In this document: positions 46,640 through 57,494 of the stretch, piece by piece
How the letters are laid out: the number at the start of each line of letters is the position of its first letter
How positions within the stretch are numbered: position 1 is the first letter of the stretch
Assembly (NCBI GenBank): GCA_965153455.1
Contig: OZ234495.1
Location: 2,046,001-2,110,000 of the forward strand
Length of the DNA stretch: 64,000 nt
Direction: 5' to 3'
Source: Sphagnum compactum
Taxonomy: Eukaryota; Bryophyta; Sphagnopsida; Sphagnales
Translations under genes and position numbers: made by a program
The notes under the pieces: generated by a model
The model's input: only the letters and a program-made list of their open reading frames with translations
The model's database searches: none
Told to the model about the DNA's origin: nothing

Positions 46640-47812
46640 TGTGGCAAAATGCTCTGACCTTTACATAGGACAATGTGACCCTTCTTTGCTTCCTCTTATA
46701 TTATGCTTCTCTGGTCACTGCATTGGGCAGGACCTAAGCCCTTCTTGCTGTCACGTTGTTTCTCCCATGAGTCTGGCCAGTCTCTACCAGCAGGATGATC
46801 TTATGCAACAATTGCAAAGCCACAAACAAACCTTGACAACTGACCTGGGAGGTGATGATGATCCATGTCTGCAAGATGCAATACAAACATGGTTAAGGAA
46901 TCTCAAATGCAGTTGCATTGATCCTTTTGCAACATCAAGTCTTCCTCTCATTCTCTTCCAAAACAAACAGATACAACATTGAGGGAAAAGTCCCATTCAA
47001 GATCATGAGCTGCAAAGCATACTTATCAACAGACACATACTCCAGTCACTTGAAAAGAAGCTGGAAACAGCAACAAACCCTAGAAAAGTGTACACATCCT
47101 TCCTTGACAGGTTCAATCCAAAAACCCCTCAATGCAAGCAATTCAAAATACTGCCAAATAGTTCTGCATCATCTGAAGAAGAAGACATTCTATTAGAGGA
47201 GTTTAGATGCACTCTACAAGAAAGCCTTGCCCTTAGGAATTGCAAACTGCAGCTTGACATTCCCACCAACATCTTCTGATAAAGACAGAGGAGACTTGTA
47301 ACAACAGGCCATGGATTCAACATACATATCCCATACGAACCTCAAAAGCTCCATGCAAACTACATAGAAAGAGGAAACTTGTGGAGATTCTAGACCAGAG
47401 CTGAGCAGACAGACAGACCCTAAGTCCCGTTATTAGACCAGCAATCATAGCAGCGGAAAAAAACCCAACCAAACAACAGGGGGAAAACAGCAGAAGAAGA
47501 ACCTTTGCAACAAGTCATGAAGAAGAATCATGAGATACCCATGACAAAAAGTTGAAAGAAAGAAGAAGAAGAATCTCACTCGCTGTTGGTTTCTTTCTAG
47601 TTCTCAATCTCCTCCTGCCATTTGGGTTTTCCAAGAGATCAGATCCAGTGAAGAGGTTTTCACACTCCGAAGAATTGGAAACTGCATCTTTGATCTCGTT
47701 TAATTCCCTTCCGCACAGACCCAATACTGAGATGGATCACAAAGACTTTCTTACAAACTAAAATGAGCTGTGCAACGATAATCTCTCACAACTCTAGTAC
47801 TAATGGACCAAC

Positions 47813-47859
<47 letters not shown>

Positions 47860-48490
47860 CTGCAAAGTTCTCAAACAGCTGACGAGTACATGGACCTCTT
47901 CACACACTCTACTACAGATGTGGCAAATTTGCTTTGCTACAATTCTTCTGCTGGAAGCTGATCATGATGCTGGCCAGAAATGAAGAAATGCGCAGAGAGA
48001 GAAATTCCCAGAGAGCAATAACATTATTGAGAATGCAGCTATTATCACTACTGCAGCGCATTCTGCAATCTTCTAACAAGCTTGGGTGGTGGGAAGAATG
48101 CAGAAACTAAAGAGCAACAAACAAGTAGATGAGAGAAAAGACAAAACGATGAAGAAAATGCACGGACAGATAGAGACACAAAGCTGCGTTTCTTAGAGAC
48201 GAACATTTTTGATATTGCAGCTCTTCTGCCGGCAGCTCATTCTTCATATTACTGGCAGCCCTGGGTAGAGAAAATGCAGAATATTATGAGGAAAAAACAC
48301 GAACAAAACAAGGGACAGAGAGACAGAAGCGCGCGAGCGAGAGCGAGCAAGCAAGCGCGCGCGCGCAGCAGCGCGGCGCTGCGGCTGGCTTTCATCCAGC
48401 GCCGTTCGGGTATGTGGACTTGGGGTGTTATCCGCCGGTTATTTCTTACCAGGGATTCCCAGTCCAGGTCTTCTTTTTCTTTCAAATAGC
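46640..48490 (-). promoter_or_regulatory. Leader and promoter region of the receptor kinase gene
   Basis: Upstream of the start the sense strand carries a (GA)n tract (CT at 47816-47855 on the plus strand) and further purine-rich runs. A GC-rich, partly self-complementary patch (GCGCGCGCGC, AGCGCGGCGCT) sits at about 48330-48410 and probably marks the promoter end. Short frames on both strands here lack domains and are not called. Confidence 0.4.
47816..47855 (-). repeat. (CT)n/(GA)n microsatellite
   Basis: An uninterrupted CT tract of about 40 bp on the plus strand, i.e. GA in the sense direction of the receptor kinase gene. Confidence 0.9.
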
Positions 48491-51400
48491 CAAAAAAATC
48501 TGACTACCTAGCCTAGTGTAAGAGACTCTAGAAGACATGACAAATTTGCACATTTTGGGTCAGTTGAGAAAAGAGTGAAGCTGCGAACTTTATTATCTAT
48601 CTATTTATTTGTTGGAAATTGGATTTGCAATGTTTTGGACCATCATCATCCAAATGAGATAAGTTTTGGAGGCCCTTAATTCATGATATATGTGCCCTTA
48701 GTTTTTAGTCTCCAAGATATTTAGTATTTGTTTGGTGGTGCCTAAACTAAGCAGGCACTTTCTTTAAACCAAACCTTTGTCATCTAGAAGCTCATATATG
48801 AAAATACTTCTATAGACAAAAACTCAACCATTACTTAAGTTTGCAGCATTTAAGTTGGGTTGTAGAGAGATAGAGAAAGAGGAGTTTGTCCCTAAAGGAC
48901 AAAGGTCTTCACAACAAGTTTTATCACCACTAATTTCTAATATTTAGGGTATTTTGGATGGTACTGCCAATTCAAGAAAACCTACTCCAATTATTTTTAA
49001 AGTGTAATTGGAGGGCATGTTGCACAGTGTAATTTTTCCTCTGCTGTATGGGGGAGGGGGAAAATTCCCCAAAAAAAAATGACAGCCAGTTTCAAAAAAA
49101 GAAACACCGGCTTTCAGTTAGCAGGCATTCCAGTTTTGAAATGCCCCTCATTTTTTTCTTTTTGTTTCCCTTACGCATGGGGTAGCACGGAAAAAACAAA
49201 TAAATAAATAAATAATCAGAGCAGGTCGTTATGCTAGGTAAAGCCTTTTGGCCCAGGCTTTATAGGGCTGGTCCCCCTCCCCCAGGCCATTATATTCTGG
49301 TAAAGCCTGCGGCCTTGGGCTTTACCCTACACTTCAATTTCATCCAACATTTCCTTAGTGTCCCCCGCCGCCCCCACTTTTGTTGGACCCTTCCTCATCC
49401 ATCCACTTTGAAAACCATCCTACAGAAAACATCCATTCATGAGATGAGGTTGGGTTTTCAAAGTTTGCCCATGAAGCAACTTGGGGTTCTGTGTCCCTCT
49501 GGTCTAATTCAAGAGGAATAAATGGAAAAAATAGCAGGCCTGTAAACTAAAAACCTTCACACATCTTCTGACAATATCTCTGAACTCACAGAAACAAATT
49601 TGGACCCATTTTGCAGTGGAGCTCTGGAATCTGGATGTGTGATTGAATAGGCAAAAAACCCTGTCTTCCAGTTTCTTCCAGGAACACACTTGGCACTCTT
49701 GAGCCTTCCATGTACTACTACTTATGACACATTTAGAAAAACCTTCGCTTCAAACCTTGAGTTGTACAATGACTTCGAGAGGGATCACTGATGAAGATCA
49801 GAGAGACAGAGACAGAAATTGAATTCCACCATTACTCTCTCTCTGACAAATTGCATTACAAAAAAGGCATGATTACAACAAACCCATTTGAAAAAAAAAA
49901 ACACTCAAAATCAAAATATCATTATACAACTTAAACACAATCGAGTTCAAACTCTTTGATGACAAAGTTTTTTCTGCCAAATTGAATGCTCTTTTTAGTA
50001 ATGGAGGGGGGAGTCTAATTGATAATAAATTTAATTAATTACTCAAATTTGACATTTAATATGCTCTGATCTAAATGAATCACTTGAATACTCTTTGCCC
50101 AAGAACTGAGGATATGTGTTTAGAGAGTGAACTCCTAGGATCAATAGTCAAAGATTGACAGATGTGGGCCTTTAGTACTACTACTTACATGGAACAGGGT
50201 ACAAACAGACATCATGGTCCAGCAGTAACTCAGTACTGGTTTGGAAACAGAGCACTGCAACACTGGCTCTGCCATTTTCCATCATTGGACATTTAAGGGT
50301 CTTGTACTTACTGACCAGTGTTGGCTAGTTCTTCCTTTTTTTTGAAACAAGTGGAACAAAAAACCTCCGGGTATATGAACCGGGTATATGAGTAGTTCCA
50401 GTTCCAGTTTTGAGGGATGAATTTGGAGTTCCTGATTCTTTTGGTTCTTTGATATGTACATGTGTTTTGGCAGTTCCGGTTAATTGGGTGCCTGTTAATA
50501 CTTGACTAAAGTTATTATTAGGAACATAATCAGGCCCTGGCAAAGGGTTAACATTATTTGTGCTAAGGTATAAATAAAATTGATTACCTAGGTGTGATTA
50601 AGGTTGAGTTTTCTCTGATTCAGTTATGAAGACATTCACAGATGAATGAAGAGTGATTATGGCTTAACTCTGGTTTATTAAGGTTTGCCAAGTGTACAGC
50701 CCACATATCTAGTTTACTCACCAGAAGAGTGAAAACCTTTTGCAATAATCTTCAACTTAACAAGGGACATCTAAGTTTTATAAAGGATCCACTACAATAT
50801 GCTTAGTCATACAATCCACTCTTCGTATCCACTTGATAGTTGCTCTTGCACTTTGTAAAGTTATATATATGCATTACTTTGTATGTTGGGATATGTGAGT
50901 GAAATGAACTTCTTTATAGAAGAAAATCATTTCATATAATCATCATTGCATAGCATATAATAGGTTTGCCAAAGATGCAATACTTTGGTTGACTCTCCCC
51001 TTTTTCTCTCTACATTGTTTTGCTTCTCAACTCCTTATCACACATTAAACTTATTCATAAAGTCGTGCAAACATGGCACCAAAAGCCCATGTTTGCTCGA
51101 CTCACAATTCTCTAACCTAGCACTTTTTTTTTTTAAATGTCCCAAAAGGGTGAAACTAATTCTTCATCAACAATTGAGCATGGAACTATTTTCATGTTGA
51201 GTTGTTTTACTCATGCAAAAAGTTTTATGAAGGTTTTTTTTCATCACTCTTTTTCTATTTTTTGCTTATAGTTTTTAGTAGTGCAAATGCATAGAGGAGT
51301 TGTGCATGTAGAGTGCATAAAAAAGAGTGTGCAAGAACCGCAAAGGTGGTGAAAGATTCTTTTTTTCATCATTTTCTTTTTAATTTTTACTTGTAACTAT

Positions 51401-52545
51401 TAGGAGTGCAAGTGCATAGAGCAATTGTACACATGAAGTGCATATAGGAAAATGTGCAAGAACCATGAAAGTAGTGAAAGGAATGTGCACAAAGAGTGCA
51501 AGTTTCAAAAGGGATTAAGGGGGGGTGTCAAAAAAGTTTGGAGAAGCACAAGCCCAACTACATCTTAGAGGGTGCATAAGAGCTTTAAAATGTTGATTGA
51601 AATCTATTCAATAACACAAGAACATGGTTTCCAACATGCTCTAAAGCAAGAGCACCAACAAAACAAACAACACACCTACCTTCTTCTTTTTTAAAGTGAG
51701 GTTTAGTTCTAGCTACAAAAATGGTGTTGGAATCCATCATTCCCAACACTTTTAAGAAGGAATTTTTTTAAAATAATTGTCACTTTGAAAAACTAACACT
51801 TTAACAAACATTCATCATCTCATTGTGATTGCTTTTTATGTTTGCTCAAAAACAAGTTGTGAAATGTTACAAACCTTAACCATTTCATGGCTTACCCAAT
51901 CCTTGAAGAAAATGAAGAAACTAGCTCCAAGAAAACCTAAATTTCAACAACCTTCAACCCTAGAACCCATTAACCATAATAAAAGATCTTTGACAAGACC
52001 AAAACTTGAGGAATCTAAAACCCCAAATCCCATAACCCAATTTTATTTTTGTGAAACCCTAGTTTTTTACTCCCTCCTTTCACTAATCCCTTTGTCATTA
52101 AACATATTGTCATTTGTTTGCCCATGGACCTTTCAATGTTGTGACATCTTTGTCATGTAAACAAAATTTGGTTTAGGTTTATGGGCAATACCACAACATG
52201 GGGAGCTTTTGAAATTGTGAAAGTTAACAATGATTATTACTATTGCACAATCGTTAAACATGAACTTATGAGGCATTATCTAAAAGTTCAATTGCAATTT
52301 GAATTGGAATGCCTACAATTTTATGTCATGTTAAATGATTCACATTACAAGAATTCATGGCTTTTTTGACTTGAAAAACTAATAAAAAATAACCCAATAT
52401 TTACAAATGTTTGACTTGACTAGCAATTATTTTGAACAAGTCATATTGAACACATTATTTTTGACTTGATCATTTTGACCCAGTCTTTTGGATTGACCAT
52501 TCAAAATTTGGGCATCAATTTTTTTTGTAATTTATTTTTATTTAT
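48491..52545. other. Intergenic DNA, no gene seen
   Basis: AT-rich sequence with a (TAAA)n patch at 49197-49215 and the short element at 49237-49326. At 51290-51500 a sentence-like repeat returns twice: GTGCATAGAG, GTGCAAGAACC and GTGAAAG occur in the same order about 130 bp apart. No coding region is supported. Confidence 0.4.
49237..49326. repeat. GGTAAAGCC inverted-repeat element
   Basis: GGTAAAGCC occurs at 49237 and 49299, and GGCTTTACC at 49318-49326 forms a 9-bp inverted pair with the second. Word order on the minus strand matches 32557-32643. A tiny nonautonomous element is possible; termini and target duplications are not clear. Confidence 0.45.
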
Positions 52546-54450
52546 TTACTTACCTACCCACCTACCTACCTTTTAGTTAGTTACCTTACCTACTAACGTA
52601 CCTACCTACCCTAATAACTAATGAATAATCAATCAATAATTTTAATTCTAAATGATTTTATATTATTTAAAAAACCCACTTAATTATCAACCTAGTTACA
52701 TAAGCTAAGTAAGCTAGGTAGTTAGGTTACCCACTTAACATAGGTAGGGTAGGTAGTTAAGCCATCCACTTGACCTAGGCAAGTTACGTAGCTAGGCCCC
52801 TTGCCTAAGCCACCCGCTTAAATAATTGGCTAGGCCACCTAGCTAAGGTAGTGGCCTAGATTGCAAGTGTGAGGACTTGAATTCCTCCCCTCCATTTTGA
52901 GTAGTCAAGTCCTTGCCACTACACCACCACCTTCATAAGGTCAAAATATTTGTGAACATATTGTAATAAACATGTTCAATTTCTTTTACATTATTTACAA
53001 AGGTAGATAGGAGGATAGATAGGGACATAGGAAGGTAGGAAGGTAGAATAGGAAGGTAGATATGAAGGTAGAAATAAGGTTGGAAGGTAACTTTGGTAGG
53101 ATATAGTTAGGTAGTGTCAAACATACTAACTAGGATACCTAGGTTAGGCTACCTATGCTATGTACTTTATACTAACAAGCCTAGGCTATAACTTATATTA
53201 ACACAAGTTACATAATATATTAACTTATGCGTAAGTACTAACCTAGGCTATGCTATATTAGACTATTATACTAGGCTATGTATCAACTAGATGTAGACTT
53301 ATGTAGGGGCTATATCAGGCATACCTAGATAAGGTCTAAATAAGGGCTATGTTAGGTTATGCAAACCTAGGTAGGAGGTATGTATGGGCTTCCTGTGCCT
53401 ACTTCTAGGGGCTATGTAAAGTTATGTAAGGGTTATGTAAGCTACATAGGCTTAGGTAAGAGGTATGTATGGGCTGCCTAGGCCTACTTAGGGGCTATGT
53501 AAAGCTATGTAGAAGTTATGTAAGCTATGTAGGTCTAGGTAAGGTATAAGTAGGGTTTATGTTAGGCTATATATGTTAGGCTAGGTAGGATGTATTTATG
53601 GGCTACCTAGGCGTATCTAAGGGCTATGTAAAGTTATGTAAGGGTTATGTCTAGGCATAAGTAAAGGTTATGTAGGGTTATGCAAAAATTATGTAGGTTA
53701 TGTAAGCCTAGGTAAGGTCCAAATAAGGGCTATGTTAAGCTATGTAGGCCTAGGTAGGAAGTATGTATGGGCTTCCTAGGCCTATTTAAGGGCTATGTAA
53801 GGTTATGTAAGCCTAGGTAGGAGGTATTTATGTTTTGGGGCTACCTAGGGCTACTTAAACGTTATGTTAGGATATGTAAGGGTGATGTCTAGGCATAAGT
53901 AAGGGCTATGTAGGGTTATTTAGGGGTTATGTAAGTTATACAAAAACCTAGGTAGGGTCTAAGTAAGGGTTATGTTAAGCTATGTAAGGTTATATAGGGG
54001 TTGTGCACACTATAGTAGGCCTAGGTAAAGTCTATGTATTAACTACCTAATTAGGCTTACATAGGGGCTTATATGGGGTTAAGTAGGGCATGGTTATTTA
54101 GGCTATGCACGGGCTATGTATGCCTATGTAAGAGCTATATATGTAGCTAGGGGATACATAGGGGTACCTAAGCACACATATGGGCCAATATTATTGGGGT
54201 TATATTGTAGAAACTATGTGGGCCTATATATGTAAGGGCTATGTAGGCTTAAATAAACCCTAATTATATATAGCCCTACATACATTGACCCTACATAACC
54301 TACACCATAACCCTTACATTACCTAGCTACTAATCTATGCAAACCAAGGCCTACCTAAGCTAACATAGGCTCACCTAAGATATAACCTAGGTTCATGAAG
54401 GCTCACATAAATGTACCTATGCTAATTTAGGCCTATTATTTATTTATCTA
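52545..54450. repeat. Large low-complexity domain of CCTAGGTA and GGCTATGTAGG words
   Basis: C-rich words (CTACCTACC, GTTACCTTACC) dominate 52550-52620. G-rich words (GGCTATGTAAGG, CTAGGTAGGAGG, GGGTTATG) dominate about 53000-54240, with many CCTAGG palindromes. From about 54245 the complement dominates (AGCCCTACATA, CATAACCCTTACA, CACCTAAG). Units are degenerate and period is irregular, about 35-50 bp. No reading frame crosses the domain. Confidence 0.8.
52862..52931 (-). mobile_element. tRNA-derived SINE-like head or degenerate tRNA
   Basis: On the minus strand GGTGGTGTAGTGGCAAGG matches a Pol III A box. About 25 bp later GAGGAATTCAAGTCCTC gives a B box and a 5-bp T-arm-like stem with a 7-base loop. 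No acceptor stem closes, so a functional tRNA is unlikely. A SINE head is the better guess. Confidence 0.5.
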
Positions 54451-56280
54451 CCCTTCTACCTACCTTCCCTACTTTAATTTCTTACCTCTTAATTACCTAT
54501 TTATATGTGACTTACCCACAACTTGTAATCACTTATATGTAATATTTTCTTTTCCAAAATTTATGGTTGTACATGTCCCATTTGGTTCCATGTTTCATTG
54601 ACTACACCTTTGTTTTTTTTTACTAAAGGTGTACACATCTTGTCTTATTTGACTAAAAGTATTAATTGACAATATGTCTCATTTGACTACACCCATGTCC
54701 ATTTTGACTAAAAAGGTTCACTTTTGGTCATATTTTGACTAAATGCCACATTGACCAAGTAATCAAAAAATGTCATTTTAATCAAATGAACTGATCAAAA
54801 GAGACATGTCACTTTAAACATTAGGGGCCTTTAGTCAAATTGACCAAATTATTAGTCAAAATGGACATGGCAATTGAGTTGGACCACTTGAAAAGCCATG
54901 AATTATTGTAATATCACTAAAATTAAATAATATCAACAACTAAATTTTTGGATTAATTTTTAGTGACCCCTTGTAGTTGTGATTACTTTTTAATGGCTAA
55001 ATTTTAGTGACTTTTTTTGTGACAAAAATCCAATAATTATTCCTAAGGCCTTGATTTCTAGTGATTGTTTTGGTTTAAATGTGAATGGTCCTTTTGTGTT
55101 TGTGTGTATGTTTCCAGGGAAAATAATATGTATCACAAAGTGTATGCAAGATTGGAAAAAGTTTAGGCAAACACATAATTGGAGATAAATGTGCAAGAGA
55201 TGCAATAATTTAAATATGTCATTTTGCATAAAACCAAGGTCCTTTAAAGAGATAAGGGACCCAAAAAAATTATGGAAAGTCTCTCCACCTTATACTTGTG
55301 GGTGCGATCACAATCATACGAACCAAAAACCATGTCAAATGACCAAAAAACTATTAATCTTTTCAAACATATTTATGTAATGCCATTTTAATGTCATGTT
55401 GATCAAGGAAATTTGTGGTAAATGATTTATATAAGTGTTGAAGAATTCAAAATTATATAATATAATTTAATAAATTGAGTTTTGATTTTAGTAAAGGACT
55501 TTGAACTTTAACACCCCAAAATCAAATGTATAAAACATTAGGTTAATGATTTTTTTAATAAAGAAATTTTGACAGGATTTTTTTGAAATGATGATAACCT
55601 ACCATCCACATATGAAAAACATTCATAATTAAAATTTTGGAATTTTTGAAAATTCGAAGTATAATTTCAAAATGTTCAAATTTCAAGAGTCATTTCCTAG
55701 ATGTAAATGGGTCATAATGTGTATGACATATGAACAAAGTTATGAATTATGATACAAAAAACTAAAGTTTAAAGTAGTTATCATATTTCAATATGATTTT
55801 AAATTATGATCATTTTTCAATACGAAATGTAAAATTTAGCAGAATTTGTACATTTTTAGAAAATTCATATTTATTCAAAAGGAGTTAACACAAGTAATGT
55901 AATTTATTGGGGGAATTTTAAATATTTAAAAGAATATGTTGCAAAAAAAATGTTCAAAAATTCACTTCTATGAAAAAATCAAAATGTTCAAAAAAGGCCC
56001 ATTTGTGGTTGAGTCCTTTGTCACAGTTGGCTCATTTGATTACGATTACACTTTTACATTTTGCAAGCTACAACATGGGTAAAAAATAGGTGACTCAATT
56101 TGTTGTTACTATTATGTGGAAGCAAGTTTAGATAAATTACCAAGCAACTTACTTTGATTCAATTTTTGTGAAGGATACTTTGGAAGGGGGTGGTTATTTG
56201 GGGTGTAATGAATTGGGGTCTCAGGGTGCAGGTGTGGGAATTTGGGGTGCAAAGCATGTTGTGCACCCCAAATTTTATTA
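54451..56280. other. AT-rich intergenic DNA
   Basis: Sequence with repeated TTGACTAAA and TTGACC words around 54580-54890. A small frame at 55189-55380 (+) begins MCKRCNNLNMSFC and has a later CGCDHNH, a Cys/His-rich pattern. It is too short and isolated to call as a gene. Confidence 0.35.
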
Positions 56281-56321
56281 ACATGACCAACATTTATTGA
56301 CATTTATGACACCCACTTTTA

Positions 56322-56377
56322 CATGGCGCCCATGTGGCGCTTATGTGGCACCTATGTGGCACTTATGTGGCGCCTAA
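56322..56377. repeat. 11-bp minisatellite, 5 units
   Basis: ATGTGGCGCCT, ATGTGGCACTT and related units start at 56322, 56332, 56343, 56354 and 56365. Two units contain the palindrome GGCGCC. Confidence 0.8.
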
Positions 56378-56444
56378 ATGGCATTTCGGAGTGCATTGAA
56401 AACTTATGTTAATAATTTATTCCCAAATTGGAAACTTTGACCCA

Positions 56445-56630
56445 ACATGGGAACACATGTTTTCATAGAAGGGAATGCATGTTCCCACGTGTTCCCACAA
56501 TTTAAGGAACGCATGTTAACATGGAACCTGGGAACTAACATTCCCATGTGTTACCACGTTTCCACAATATGAAATGTATGTTCCCATGTGTTCCCATGGC
56601 ACCATGGTGGGAAACACATGTTCCTAGGGG
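56445..56630. repeat. Cluster of CATGTTCCC / GGGAACATG dyads
   Basis: About eight copies of (C)ATGTTCCCA or CATGTGTTCCC and their complements lie within 190 bp. Both orientations occur, so the cluster could form several small hairpins. Confidence 0.65.
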
Positions 56631-56639
56631 GTGGCTATT

Positions 56640-57480
56640 AGAGGTGCACAAAATTCCTTGCTTAGGTGTGGGTTTAGGGACTTAGGGTATGGTTGCAAGA
56701 ATTTGAGGTGTGGAGCAAGTTGTACACATTGTATATCATTTTGTGTTCTTGTTTTGCCATCCTTTTTAACAAGGATAGTGAAATATAATTTTTCTTACAT
56801 ATGGCACATCTTTAATCCTTTGATGAAAGCCTCTAATTTACAATATATGCAATTTGTAACCATAAAATCCTAGGTTTATAGTATGAAAACAAGAAATTGG
56901 GATTACATCAATGAGGACAAATGCAAAGAAAAACACACGCATTAAGGAAAACTCTAGTCAACATCAAGACCACACAATTCAATACAAACTTTGTGATCTA
57001 CCCTCATGTTATGGCCTACTTTGGAACCAAGTTGAGCAACCCACATGTAGGTATTGAACCTATTGCAATTTCAAACTAAACATAAGTGAGAACATTAAAC
57101 ATAATTGATTATTACAATGCAAATCTATTATTTACATTACTAAAAAACCATGTAGCTTAGCATTGTTTTATTAATATAATCTCACTTGCTTCCATGTACA
57201 TGAAGACTTCTATTCACCTTTGCAATCTCAATGTAAAGGCTTCATTCACCTCTGATGTGTTTGGCCTTATTGCATGTTGTTGTGCCTCTTGTTTTACATA
57301 CAATGGCAAACTTGTATCAAGCTTCGGAGTTGAAGGGACTTTGGCAAACAATGCGTTCAACCCAATGCTATTCCACAAGTAAAACACATAAAACCTTTAA
57401 CAATTGTTTGACATGCATTGGAATGGGTTATGGAAAAAATTGACAAGAGAATATAAATGACAATACTTATTAGTCAAAGT
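56640..57480. other. Intergenic DNA, no gene seen
   Basis: AT-rich. Frames at 57194-57443 on the plus strand have no domain and may be shadows of the minus-strand remnant that follows. Confidence 0.35.
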
Positions 57481-57494
57481 CCTCAAGATCGGCC

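Noticed and set aside
52545-54450. Interstitial telomere repeat
   Set aside because: Words are GGCTATGTA and CCTAGGTA types; no TTTAGGG or TTAGGG runs are present.
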